From contig OW388302.1 of NCBI GenBank assembly GCA_936450465.1, forward strand, positions 59,804,328-59,868,327: a DNA stretch of 64,000 nt. Direction: 5' to 3'. This document shows, piece by piece, positions 33,451 through 43,572 of this stretch. Numbering within the stretch: position 1 is the first letter of the stretch; each line of letters begins with the position of its first letter. The notes below the pieces were generated by a model. The model was not told the origin of the DNA. It saw only the letters and a program-made list of their open reading frames with translations, and did no database searches. Both the position numbers and the translations under genes were made by a program. This stretch comes from Gibbula magus. Lineage: Eukaryota > Mollusca > Gastropoda > Trochida > Trochidae.

Positions 33451-33734
33451 AGTAAACCTATACTATCGTGATCACTTTACCATTAATATGTATAACCAAT
33501 AAGCGCTTATTAGCTGCGATAAGTGCCACAAAACAAGCAGGAGACGAGGGCTCAACTTACTTGCTTAATGGCGGATCAACAACTCTCGGTGAACCTCGGC
33601 TGATTCCGGCAGCTTCCGGTGGGTCGTGACCCAGCCTTGACCTTGGATCAGCCTCGGTTCACCACATCCGTCCCCGTTTTCTAGGCCTCCCTCTCGGTCT
33701 GGACTCCCTCCGGTTTCTGGGCCTGGGTGATACG

Positions 33735-34015
33735 GGACGGCCCGGGGTAGCAGGGCCGCCCATCTTTCCTTGGACCTGGTTGTGCGGGACGGCCCGGGGT
33801 AGTAGGGCCCCCCATCTCTCCTGGACCCTGGTTTGCGCGGGACGGCCCGGGGTAGTAAGGCCGCCCATCTCTCCTGGACCCTAGTTTGTGCGGGACGGCC
33901 CGGGGTCGTAGGGCCGCCCATCTCTCCTGGACCCTGGTCTGTGCGGGACGGCCCGGGGTCGTAGGGCCGCCCCTCTTCCTGGACCCTGGCTGTGCGGGAC
34001 GGCCTTAGTGTGGTC
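33735..34015 (-). repeat. GC-rich ~60-bp tandem repeat at 3' end of Gypsy fragment
   Basis: Five units around GGGACGGCCCGGGGTAGTAG GGCCGCCCATCTCTCCTGGA CCCTGG (plus strand). It translates on minus as RRDGGPYYPGPSRT-type repeats, but coding is doubtful. It may be an LTR/U3-like minisatellite. Confidence 0.8.
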
Positions 34016-34034
34016 TGGCCGCCCTCAGCGTCAG

Positions 34035-35306
34035 CTAGGAGGAGTAGAGGGCACACGCATTGGTCCATGTGTACCCGGCCACTTCCTCTGCCGTCTCTCT
34101 CCGGAACTGCGCCACCGCCTGTACGACATACCCTATTAGGTTCGGGCTGTTGATATGGAACCCTTTCGGTGGTAGGTATGGGGAGTCCGTCTCCACCAGC
34201 AGCCTGTCCCGGTCAATGCTGCGCAAGGCTTGGAGCTGGGCCTGGTCAAAGCCGGCGACTTTACCGGTGAAGCCGAAATGGACATTCGGGAAGTTCCTCT
34301 TCCATTCTTCTACGGACCTGACCTTCCCTGTGAAGCAGTGGACGTGAAGGGGCGTTGTCCGTGGGATGACTTGTCTTAGGAGGGATATGCAGGAGGAGTG
34401 CACATCCGTGGCGTAGGGGTCTGTTGGTGGTCCCCGCACGTGGAGGACGATTGCTTTTCCGGGGGGCACAGCCCTGGCCTGCTGGATGAGGGCCTCCTCT
34501 TGTTTATCCCAGTCCTTGGCGGGCACCGACCGGTCAAGGCCCATCTCTCCTGCGACGATTCCGGCCTGGTGCCAAAGATTGACCATCCTCCCAAACACGC
34601 GGTCATCTAACTGGTGGACCCTTTTGGGATGGACCCCCACGGCCCACACTACTCCCTCTTCGTTGGATGGACCATCCGGGTGGGTGTCGGGGTCGCAATA
34701 TACTTCGACCACCCCGCTCAGGTGGACTTCCATCCCCTCGGCGGGTTGGGGACCTCTGGCTAGCATATCTTCTAGTTTCCCTTTCCGTCCCTGATTACCG
34801 AAGCAGTCCTGACGGGTCCTGTCCAGGTGCATGTGCGAGTCTATAACCGAGATCGTTGCCCTGGGTAATGGTTGACCGACCGTGCGGTTAGAGACAGAAG
34901 GCATTGGGTCGGTTAGGGCGGGCCTGTCCACTTCCCGGTGGTGACTGGGGGTAGCCTGTGGCAGTCTCGATGGGACAGGCCTCTTCGTCTCTCCTTCCTG
35001 CTTGAGGGCCCCCGTTGACTTAGTCCGAGGGTGCCGGACGCTGTCCTCTTCCCTCGTTTCCCTGGGGCGGGCCTGTGTCTGTAGTTGTCGAAACTCCACT
35101 CGTTCCGATGACCTCAGTTGTCCCAGCAGATGTAGTAAAACCCTCCAGTGGCTGAGGGCTGCTGGTGAGTTGATGGGGTGGAGCTCGAACCTCCTCGGTT
35201 GCCTCCATCCTTCGAGAGTGCACAGGCGGCGCAACTTGGGGAAGGCCGACGTGGGGATGTTGCTCTGGTCCGGAATGTCCAAGTTGATTGTCCCTCTCCT
35301 CCACAA
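34035..35306 (-). CDS. TatD-family hydrolase (deoxyribonuclease-like) inside a Gypsy element, 423 aa
   Basis: TatD proteins are metal-dependent nucleases with a TIM-barrel fold. Residues 1-150 are Pro/Arg-rich and unrelated to TatD. The domain spans ~152-423: IDSHMHLDR (metal His158, His160), VVEVYCDPDTHPD, AVGVHPKRV, AGEMGLDRS (Glu254), IVLHVRG (His289), HVHCFTG (His323), VETDSPYLPPKG (Asp374). All the expected metal-binding residues are seen, and the frame is uninterrupted to TAG at 34035. It lies downstream of integrase and PHD on the same strand. High GC and position argue for a retrotransposon cargo related to TATDN2-like proteins; a processed host gene is the alternative. Confidence 0.8.
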   Translation of the reverse strand: MWRRGTINLDIPDQSNIPTSAFPKLRRLCTLEGWRQPRRFELHPINSPAALSHWRVLLHLLGQLRSSERVEFRQLQTQARPRETREEDSVRHPRTKSTGALKQEGETKRPVPSRLPQATPSHHREVDRPALTDPMPSVSNRTVGQPLPRATISVIDSHMHLDRTRQDCFGNQGRKGKLEDMLARGPQPAEGMEVHLSGVVEVYCDPDTHPDGPSNEEGVVWAVGVHPKRVHQLDDRVFGRMVNLWHQAGIVAGEMGLDRSVPAKDWDKQEEALIQQARAVPPGKAIVLHVRGPPTDPYATDVHSSCISLLRQVIPRTTPLHVHCFTGKVRSVEEWKRNFPNVHFGFTGKVAGFDQAQLQALRSIDRDRLLVETDSPYLPPKGFHINSPNLIGYVVQAVAQFRRETAEEVAGYTWTNACALYSS

Positions 35307-35458
35307 GGTCTCGATGGTCCCTTAGGGACCCATGATCCAGCGGGCTATCTGATGGAGTGCCTGGCGGATCCTCTCAAGGTTGTTGTCCCTCTCCTGCTGA
35401 GTGGCACCGGGCCGGTCCCAGAAAAACGATGGGAAGTGCTGATCCACCGCATGCTCCT

Positions 35459-36827
35459 TCAATTTCTTTGATGCAGCGGTGCACCCTGGCACCGGGCAAC
35501 GGGAGGTCCCTTTTCCTTGGGCGGGAACCCCCTCCTCTCTTGTCTGGCGGGACTGGTCCTCCTACTGTTGCTCCCCCTCTCTTGTCTGGCGGGACTGGCC
35601 CTCCTACTGTTGCTCCACCTCCACCCTTCCTCCCTGAATGCAAGACGGAGTTCCCCGTCGCGCTCCTGGACAAGTCGGAGTGATGGTTGTTTGGGCCGTC
35701 CAGTCCCTCTGGTTTCTTCTTCCGGGAGCCGGCTCCCTCCTGCCTCGGCCCCATGTTCCTCGGGTCCCCGCTTAACCTTCTTCATTTGGGCAATTGGGCT
35801 GCTCTGGCCCCGCGGTTGATCGACCTCTTCCCCCATTCTCTCCAGGGCTTGAATCACTTCCTCCTCCCCTTGGGCGGACGATGTCCCCTTCCTTCCTCGG
35901 CTTCCCTGGGAGCTGTTCGTGCTGCTCCGTCTCTCTCGGCTGGAGCTGCTGCTCTCTCCCTTCCTTCCTGCTTCCCTGGTCCGGAGAACTTGCAGCCGTG
36001 ACTTTGGGTGACTCGGGCTCCTCCGCCGCTTCATGGTCGAGTCTGACCGTTTTCGTACTCGGGACTCTCTCCACGACCTCCGGCCCTCTTCGTCGGAGCT
36101 GCTGCTGCTGCCAGCCCCTTGTCCACCCTGGCTCTCCGGCCTGGCTGCTCCCCTCCAACTTCCTTGTCCGGGTCCTGTCTCCCTGTCCCAATCCTGGGAT
36201 CTTCCCTCCTCCTTCGGGCGGTCCCCCTCCCGGGCCGGACCAACCCCCACCTCGAAGCTGAAGGTGACCCCTCTCCCCCTGCTGCCTCCTTCTTGGCGCT
36301 CTCTCTCCTCTGGGTGGGAGTCCGACAACCCCCCGGGCCTCCTGGAACTGTGTGTCCTCTTTGGGGCTGGTCCCCTCCCTGGCCTTCTCCCCCTCTCCTC
36401 TGTCTCCTCTCTCCTTTGCACACTTCTCATCTTGTTTAAGCTGCGGTAAAGTTGTGGTTCTGCAATCAGACAAGGGGATTGGTGAAGTAGGTGACAGGTC
36501 ATCACATCGAGGACAGGTATATTCCCTCATCTCATCGGCCATTTCAGCCGTTACTCCTACGCACTTCCCGTGAAACCAGTCATCGCACCCATCGCACGCG
36601 ATCATGAATGCCCCATCATCGGGCTGTCGGCACATGCAATATAGAGGGACTTCGGGTGCGGGGTCCTCTCCCTCGGTCTTACGCAACAACCATTTCGGTA
36701 GGGCTCGATCACGGCACTCCCTCATTCGGTCGTGATGTGCGGTGAACTTACGATTCGCGGAACTAACGACGAATAGTGACGGCGTAATGCGTTCTTCTAC
36801 CAGATACGGCCCTTCCACACTGGGCAC
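35459..36827 (-). CDS. Integrase tail with PHD finger and long charged region
   Basis: The frame opens at 36827. GPYLVEERI..SLFVV..FTAHHDRMR is the usual end of a Gypsy integrase. A PHD finger follows: C64-x-C66, C78-x2-C81, H86, C89, C105-x2-C108, with Trp84 in the place of the aromatic residue that reads methyl-lysine. From residue ~115 to 351 it is Arg/Glu/Gly/Ser-rich. A second long frame (36505-35459) is also charged and Ser/Arg-rich; which one is translated is unclear. The step from integrase (ending 36797) to this frame needs one base, so it was probably one polypeptide. PHD fingers bind histone H3 tails, so a chromatin-targeting role is plausible (inference). Confidence 0.75.
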
Positions 36828-38020
36828 AATTTCTTACACTGTCCCGGCGCAGATGATGAATCTAGGAGGTACACCGCTCCCCCTACGACCACCCCCCTTT
36901 GGTTTACCCTCAAATCATAGTCACGTTTCATTCTGCGGGTCGCCGCTTTCAGGTGCTCCCTGGCCGAATTGTGGGTTTCTTTGATGGCTGCCTCCAACTC
37001 ACGAAGATATTCCCCCGAAGTCTGGTTCTTCTCGGTGGGTGCTCCAAACATGAGTCCCGCGGGCGTATTCACTTCCCGGCCCAACATCATTCGATTAGCC
37101 GTGTAACCTGTCTGGCGGTTCTCTGCTGATCGTATAGCTCCCTCCAACTGTGGTAGATATTCGTCCCACGAGGTCTGAGACTTGTTGACATGGCATCTTA
37201 TCATGGCCATCAGGGTCCCGTTATACCGCTCCACTTGGCCATTGGACGCGGGCCGATAGGGCGTGGTGGGTGTTTTCGAGATATGAAGCAATTTACACAA
37301 AGACTGGAACAATTCGCTCTCGAAGTTTCTTCCTTGATCAGAGTGCATCTGGAAGGGTGCTCCAAATCGGCTGAAGAACTCGTTCACCGCCGTCCGGGCG
37401 GTGAGCTCAGCTCTCTGATGCGGCAGCGGGATGCATTCCACCCATTTTGTAAACTGGTCCACCATCATCAGAATATGCCGATTCCCCTGGTTGCTCATAG
37501 GGAGTGGCCCTGTGAAATCAATGTGGACTCACTCCATAGGAGCTCCTGCGTGGAAGGTGGTCATTTCAGCTTTAGCATGTTGGACTGGTTTTTTGTTCCG
37601 ATTGCATTCTATGCACCCCTCGACATATTCCTTGGTCTCTCGTCCACAACGATACCAGAAGTATCCCGCTCTCAGTCTATCTTTGGTCTTGTTCACTCCC
37701 AGGTGTCCCGATGCAGGGATGTCATGTAACAGATGGAGCAGGGCTGCCCTTAGACCTTCGGGTACCAGAAGCCTATTCCCGCCTACCTCCCCCTTTTGGC
37801 GTCGGCGAACGATCAGCCCTCGAGTGTCCCTTCCATACAGAGTCCGGTCGAGCCAGTAAGCTTTGGCCGCTGGGCTGGCTAGGTACAATTCGGCGTCGCT
37901 GGGAGTGGTATTTGTGTCCAGCCACTCACGTAGAATCCGGAAGTCCTTTTCGGCGTCTTGCCTTTCCCGGAGCTCTTCCCCTGAGTATCCCGGTAGACCC
38001 TGCCAGTCTGCGGTCTACGT
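36797..38020 (-). pseudogene. Gypsy integrase, one nonsense and one frameshift
   Basis: From ~38010: GYSGEELRERQDAEKDFRIL, the RNase H-integrase linker. Then the HHCC zinc module (HDIPASGHLGVNKTKDRLRA, CIECNRNK). A TGA follows at about 37526, just before the core. The core shows Asp in MMVDQFTKW, Asp in MHSDQGRNFES and Glu in NGQVERYNG (DDE). LGREVNTPAGLMFG and VNQRGVVVGGAVYLLD follow. The frame ends at 36797, one base out of phase with the PHD ORF. The protein integrated the element's cDNA; it is now broken. Confidence 0.88.
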
Positions 38021-38282
38021 ACTCTTGCCTGTTGATGCCACATTGACCCTGGCGATGAAGTAACAACAAAGATAATGACAACATGAACATTTCATGTAAG
38101 GACCCTTATTAAAGATTTAAATATGTATATTTATAATTTATTTTACTTTTATTTACCAAGTAATATCAATTTCCAAATAGAGAGAAAAATTAAATAATTG
38201 ATGTAGGAAGAAATCCCTTTTAGATAGGGTAATTGTTAATGTTATATTATCAAATGTGTCACTCTAAATAGTTGAAAAATAA

Positions 38283-38853
38283 ATAAATATAAAACTCGTA
38301 CGTGATCAGCATTGGCAAGTTGATTTTTCACTACTTCTTTAGTGTCTTGGTACATCTTGGGTATTATCCTTTCCGAAAATGTCGTCCTGGAAGGACATTT
38401 GTACCGACTGTCGAGGCTTTTCATTAAGTCCCTCAATTCTGGGCTGTCAACTACACTGATTGGTCGAAGTCCCTTGATGATAAATCTTGAAACTTTGTCA
38501 TTGATCTGTTGCGCCCGCGGCGAGTTGTTTGGGTATGGTTTAGATGTTTCAAATTGAAAGTTTATTTTAGTTTGGCTCTGTGATGAAACCGATGTAAATG
38601 GGGAAACCGGAGGTGAACAACTCGACTTTGGTATACCTGTATCGATCGCTGGATGGTGGCGTCGAATATGCTTAGTAAGATTACTCGTTCCCCCCGCGTA
38701 CTTAACACTTACATGGCAGCGACGACACACTGCCACATTGTCCTCAATAATACCATCGTTTTTCCTTTTTTTCAGTCCGAAATGTTTCCAAATGTTTGAT
38801 TTTGCCCTCTTATTTCCTATCAATTCGAAATCTAAATTTGGCGCGGTCGCCAT
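38283..38853 (-). CDS. hAT transposase N-terminus with BED zinc finger
   Basis: MATAPNLDFELIGNKRAKSN, then SNIWKHFGLKK and CRRCHVSVKYAGGTSNLTKH followed by IRRHHP: a BED finger (C-x2-C..H-x4/5-H) that binds transposon ends. The exon ends near 38283 at GATCAC|GTACGA, a possible donor. The catalytic RNase H-like exon that should follow is gone. The ATG lies in AAAATGGCGACC, a promoter-proximal motif. Domesticated ZBED genes are relatives. Confidence 0.85.
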
Positions 38854-39690
38854 TTTGTTGCTAGGGACAAAGTTCGGTAACTCTTGTCAGTTTCCGTTTT
38901 GTATTATTATACGACATGATCGACTCGGCGGGTGTTCAAGACACGTATTTAATCTAATTTTTATTGATAATTAAAGCAAATACTATAATTACAATTTTCA
39001 CGGTATATTGGTAAACAATAAACGTATTGCGATACGTAATCACTTGGTTTTAATATCGCGGTAAACCGGTGTACCGGTAAAACCGTGCAGTCCTACTAAA
39101 TATTGGATGGCCTGGTCGCGTCCACGACGCTAAAGTATTGAAAAATTCAAGCTTGTTGGATAGTGGCTATGTTAAAACCAACAATGGTCAGTACCATCTC
39201 ATTGCAGATGCGGCATATCCCATTAAAGAATGGCTTTTAACACCATTCAGGGACAATGGCTAATTGACCCCACAACAGCTTCGCTACAACAGGTGTCTAT
39301 CCTCCAAACGACAAGTCATGGAACGGGCCTTTGGCCTTTTGAAGAGTCAATTCCGTCGCCTTAGACATGTTCATGTCCACGATCTTCGTGAAGTTTTCAG
39401 AATAATTGCAGCCTGCTGCGTTCTCCACAATACATGTGTTCTACAGCACACCATGGCATAATTATTAACTCTCAACACTCAACAGTCCGACAACTGAAAA
39501 ACTTCAAATGTTAGCACGGACAGACAGACTTGGTGATAACTGGATTTTCCTTCAATTTTACTGTATTTAACACCCATGACATGAAAAAAACAGATTTTGT
39601 GACTTTTTTGAAAATAATATTAATTATTGTTAACGTTTCAAGAAATTATGACAGAAGTATTGAAATTGAGTTTATACCAATATTTTTTTT

Positions 39691-40865
39691 AGAGCCATTG
39701 GCTCTGTAGCTCATCAGGCTTCATTATCAATTATGCTTTATATATATTAGGGGCAACAGGACCACCAAAGCTACAATTTATAATCCTCACTAGTCAAGGA
39801 GTCTGTACACACAATTTCAGCTTTCTAGGCCTCATGGTTCTGGGGAAGAAGATGAAAATAGATTTTTAGGGCGTGGCCCCTGTGGCCCTTATTAGGGGTC
39901 ACAGGGCCACCAAAGCTAAAAATTTTAGCTCATCAGGCCTGAAATGCCCGATGGGCGCATGGCATGGCGTCCGTCCATCCATCCGTCCTTAAACTTTTCG
40001 CTTTTTCGACTTCTTCTCCAGAACCAATAACTCCACAGAGCTGACATTTTATGTGCAGACTCCTTGGCCAATGGGGATTCTAAATTGTAGATTTCGTGAC
40101 CCCACGACCCCAAATGGGGTCACAGGGGTCACATCCTTAAAAACCTATTTTCATCTTCTTCTCCAGTTCCAAAAGGTCTAGAGAGCTGAAAAGGTGTGTG
40201 CAGACTCCTTGGCTAATGGGGATTCTAAATTGTAGATTTTGTGACCCCATGACCCCAAATTGGGTCACAGGGGTCACATGTTTAAAAACCTATTTTCATC
40301 TTCTTCTCCAGTACCAAAAGGTCTAGAGAGCTGAAAAGTTGTGTGCAGACTCCTTGGCCAATGGGGATTCTAAATTGTAGATTTTGTGACCCTGTGATCC
40401 CAATCTTGGCCACGGGTCATTACCAAAATACCTATTTCCATCTTCTTCTCCAGTTTATATGTAAAGCTCTAGAAAGGTGAAATGTTGTGTAGAGATACTT
40501 TGGTCAAAGGTGATTCTTGATTGTAGGATTGGTGACCCTGTGACTCCAAATGTGGGTCACAGGGGTCATGATCTAAAACCCATATTATTTTGCTTGTTAA
40601 CAATGTATTACTTGAGATAACTTAGATATTCAACCTAAGATAATAAATCAATGAAATACTGATGAGCTACAGAGCCCATGGCTCTATTTTTAATCCTTAC
40701 TAGCCAATGAGTATGTACACACAGTTTTAGGTTTCTAGGCCTTATGGTTCTGGAGAAGAAGTCGAAATTCCACAAAGTTTACGGACGGACGGACGGATGG
40801 ACGGACGGACGCCGGACACCATGCCATGCCATAAGCCCATCGGGCCTTACAGGCCAGATGAGGTA
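39691..40865 (+). mobile_element. TAGCTCATCAG-type TIR element, outer copy
   Basis: Starts AGAGCCATTGGCTCTGTAGC and ends with (ACGG)n and GGCCTTACAGGCCAGATGAG. It is split by an inverted member of the same family at about 39923-40692. 39470-39690 between Harbinger and this element shows no gene. Confidence 0.85.
39923..40692 (-). mobile_element. TAGCTCATCAG-type TIR element, inner inverted copy
   Basis: Opens TTTTAGCTCATCAGGCCTGA and ends CTGATGAGCTACAGAGCCCA. Three to four array units. It is nested in the outer copy, which resumes at ~40693 (AATCCTTACTAGCCAATGAG). Confidence 0.88.
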
Positions 40866-40869
40866 ATAA

Positions 40870-41754
40870 CTCTTGTTCCTGTGAAGAAACAACAGGATAA
40901 ACATTTGGATTCAAAAGTAAAAAAAAGACTAATTTGCCACTCACTCATCTTATCATCTTTAAATAGCAAAATAAAGAAGTAATTGGTTGTTGACATGTTA
41001 ATCCTTTTAAAACAAATATCAATTATTGGCAGTTATTGACAAAAGGGTTATTATTATAGATTTTGGAATAAATTTCTTATACATTATAACTCCTATTAAA
41101 AGGGAATACAATTACAAATCATAGTGGCTATATATTATAAATTTCAACATAGTGATTTATTGATTTAGTCTTTTTTTAAATAATAGTATTTTGAAGGTTC
41201 TCACTGTTGAAGCTAGCGACTTTGGACACCCAAGTTTCACAAATTGACTTGAAAGAATGGAATTACTCACATTACAACAACCAGGTTACACTTTTATTTC
41301 CATGTTAACTTGGCATGATTGTTTTTTTAAATGAAACTTTGTTAACTTTCTTAAAATTGATTATTATGATATGAATGTATTATAATTATCATAAGATTAC
41401 ATTTACATTAACAATGTTAACATATACACTCGGGGGCAAAAGAAACAATACCAAGTTTTCAAAAGAGTAGAACACAAACTGAATTTGTCTGATAAAAAGG
41501 ATTTTGAAAACATGCTATAGTATCTCATTGAGATGCATTCACGATTTAAATCCTTAGAATATAATACTAAATATTTTATCACTTCTGGACATGGGATGAT
41601 GAAACTGCTTTTTCAAAGGGGGTTTTCTCAACATAAACTTTGGCATTTAAGTTAAAACATGCATTTCTTGGAAATATAAACAGATAATGTTTTGATATTT
41701 CAATGTAGCATATTTGGCCTCTAAGGATATGTTAAATTCTTTTTCAGTTGTGTC
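40870..41754. other. No gene seen; AT-rich
   Basis: Between the TIR array and the SANT-like gene. Nothing recognised. Confidence 0.5.
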
Positions 41755-42440
41755 TTTAAGACTTTTGATTTTGAGGCGACATTGTTCCGCGCTGAATACA
41801 AAATTGTATTCTGACAGTTTGGGAAATTTTCTTCCATTTGTTCTTTATGATCTTCTTGTCGGCCTCCATTTGTTTATGTGTTTCCATGAGTAATTTCTCT
41901 GCTTTGCGACTCCATACAGGTCCTGTGAATAAATGCTCACTTTTACTGCATGTTTAAATAATATGACAAGTGTAAATCCAAGTTTAACCAAGTCTGATTT
42001 AGCTAAGAGATAACTTGTTTGCATGCAAAAACTTACAAATGTATGAACATTTTACATACCTATGAACAATGTGTCATGCAAAAAAAATTGGAACACAAGA
42101 GAAATGTTATACAAGGAGAAGATTTACAAAATTCCATAATTTGGAAGATACTTTAATGTAATTCGTAAACATTTAAATAGACACAATACATATCTACAAC
42201 ATTGGGTCCTCTGTAGGTACAAGGTCCCTCATAGAAAGTGTATGGACTATTTACCTGGATTATCCCCAGAACACGATGCTATTGCATCATCCTTCTTGGG
42301 GCCTGCTGCGGTGTCTGCTACGTCAACAGTGTCTGCTCTGTCTATAGTGTCTGCTCTGTCTATAGTGTCTGCTACGTCTACAGTATCTGCAGTGTCTGTA
42401 CTACTCGTGAACATCTGATCCAGGATGATCTCCTTAACTG

Positions 42441-42735
42441 GGGGCGGGATAGCGCAGTGGTTAGCGCGTTCGGCTTCGGATCAAGAGGTCCGGGGTTCGA
42501 ATCCCGCCAGGGACACGGCAACTTGTCTGCAGTAGAGAACTGTTCTACAATGCTACACTGAATTTCAGAGTAGTACCACCCATGGTTCGCTAGTTCCAGC
42601 CGTTGCTCGCAGGTTTCACCGCAATGCATAGCCACATGGCGTTGCGGGCTTTCTCCCTGCCGTAATACTAGCAGCCGCGATATAAGTGAAATACTCTTGA
42701 ATGCGGCGTTAAACCCCAACTCACCTCACCTCACC
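42441..42735 (+). mobile_element. tRNA-SINE in exon 2 of SANT-like gene, 12-bp TSD
   Basis: TCTCCTTAACTG at 42429-42440 and 42736-42747. Complete head; tail AACTCACCTCACCTCACC. It lacks the ACACGCAGTAAGGTTTGGGT part near 42548. Confidence 0.96.
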
Positions 42736-42753
42736 TCTCCTTAACTGATGTGT

Positions 42754-43132
42754 CTGAAATTATCAAGCAATACATTAAAACTGGCAGTTATCAGAAACCA
42801 AAAAAATACACACAAGACATGCAAAATGAGCCCAGGACGAAAAGTTAAATCACAATTTTATATCTCCAGCAGAAGACAAACTGGAATAAGAACATCTACA
42901 ATTGAAATCATTTAATAGTTCAACTGACAATTAATAGGCCGGGTATTAAGCGTGATATGTCATTAACTATTGAAAGTGTTTTTGGATATTTATTATAGTG
43001 TTTATATAATACATTTATTGAAGACATTATAAAAAAAACCTTCATAATAATAGTAAAATATTAAGTCATTTACTGTGTAATACATTTACTGTTAGCTTTT
43101 CAAGATGTAGAGAATAAGATTGACATTCTTAC
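42754..43132. other. Intron of SANT-like gene
   Basis: AT-rich, no other feature. Confidence 0.5.
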
Positions 43133-43572
43133 CAGTATCATTGGACATAAGCAATTTGGCAACATCTTGACTGACCATGATGTGGTGTGTTGACCCATTT
43201 CTTTCTACTCTCATACTTATACGAGACATGGCTAGGCTGAAAGAAAATAAATCAATATACATTAGACTTCAATGGAAGTTCACACTTCCTTAATACAGAT
43301 GCATCTATTAAAGTCTACAGTTAATGGCTAAATGCCTTCAATGTATTAACGTTTATTTATTTTGTGCTATTGATATTCCTATCAAAAGTTTACGATAAAG
43401 AAAAGTTACAAGTCAGACAGGATTCACTCAATACAGAATTAGCAATAAAGATACTGATGTTGGGAAACGGAAATATACCTTCAAAGAATAATGGATTTTG
43501 AGAGCCATACATAGATTATTTATGCCAGTGATTGGAAACAAAACCATTTCATTCACTATAATTAATTAACTT

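Larger units (their letters stand above)
33560..38060 (-). mobile_element. Gypsy-type retrotransposon fragment (integrase, PHD, TatD), GC-rich
   Basis: On minus: RNase H-to-integrase linker, integrase, GPY/F-like segment, PHD finger, long charged region, TatD-like ORF, then a GC-rich tandem repeat. gag, protease and RT are absent (cut at ~38060). GC content is far above the AT-rich hAT flanks. LTRs were not identified. The remaining coding frames run in one direction, as expected of one transcript. Confidence 0.75.
32177..39095 (-). mobile_element. hAT (ZBED) DNA transposon, 8-bp TSD, invaded by Gypsy
   Basis: CTAAATAT at 32169-32176 and 39096-39103. The ends TAGGGCTGTGTAT and (inverted) TAGGACTGCACGG are hAT-like. 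It carries a BED-finger N-terminus and an hAT dimerisation C-terminus on minus, but the catalytic middle is missing and replaced by a ~4.5-kb Gypsy fragment. TATTGCGATACGTA occurs at both subterminal regions (32235 and 39025). Confidence 0.9.
31193..39461 (+). pseudogene. PIF/Harbinger transposase gene, split by a hAT insertion
   Basis: Exon 1 is 31193-31296 (MAETVVVVACHTMLNQDSDD, acidic), with donor GTAAGT. Exon 2 starts at 31625 after TTTCCAG and reads through TMNFVEHTVRNLL, RTKRFFRMSRGTVELL-like text and IVGAIDGCHIEIEAP (first Asp) to 32176. The hAT element fills 32177-39095. The frame resumes at 39104 with GWPGRVHDAKVL, LIADAAYPIKEWLLTPF (second Asp) and VMERAFGLLKSQFR (Glu). The catalytic DDE set is complete. 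A TAA at 39261-39263 also interrupts the second part. The reading is exactly in frame across the hAT once one 8-bp duplicate is ignored. HARBI1-like proteins are the host-domesticated relatives. Confidence 0.88.
41755..43229 (-). pseudogene. SANT/Myb-like DNA-binding protein gene, SINE in exon 2
   Basis: Minus strand. Exon 1, 43229-43133: MSRISMRVERNGSTHHIMVS, donor GTAAG. Exon 2, 42753-42255: acidic repeats of ADTVDVADTIDR type, interrupted by a SINE (42441-42735). Exon 3 starts at 41922: GPVWSRKAEKLLMETHKQME..NKWKKISQ, then after a frame slip near 41823 LSEYNFVFSAEQCRLKIKSL. This W..L..W..C pattern is the SANT/Myb-like (MADF-like) domain. Splice phases agree across all three exons. Harbinger elements carry such a protein convergent to the transposase; the Harbinger transposase ends 2.3 kb away on the other strand, so it may belong to it. 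Confidence 0.6.

Noticed and set aside
34035..35306. Bacterial contamination (TatD)
   Set aside because: Embedded between eukaryotic hAT and Gypsy sequence on one strand, with a long non-TatD N-terminus.
35687..36449. Plus-strand ORFs opposite the PHD region
   Set aside because: Shadows of the GC-rich minus-strand coding sequence.
35459..36505. SR-type splicing factor
   Set aside because: Charged Ser/Arg-rich frame without RRM; overlaps the PHD ORF in another frame in very GC-rich DNA.
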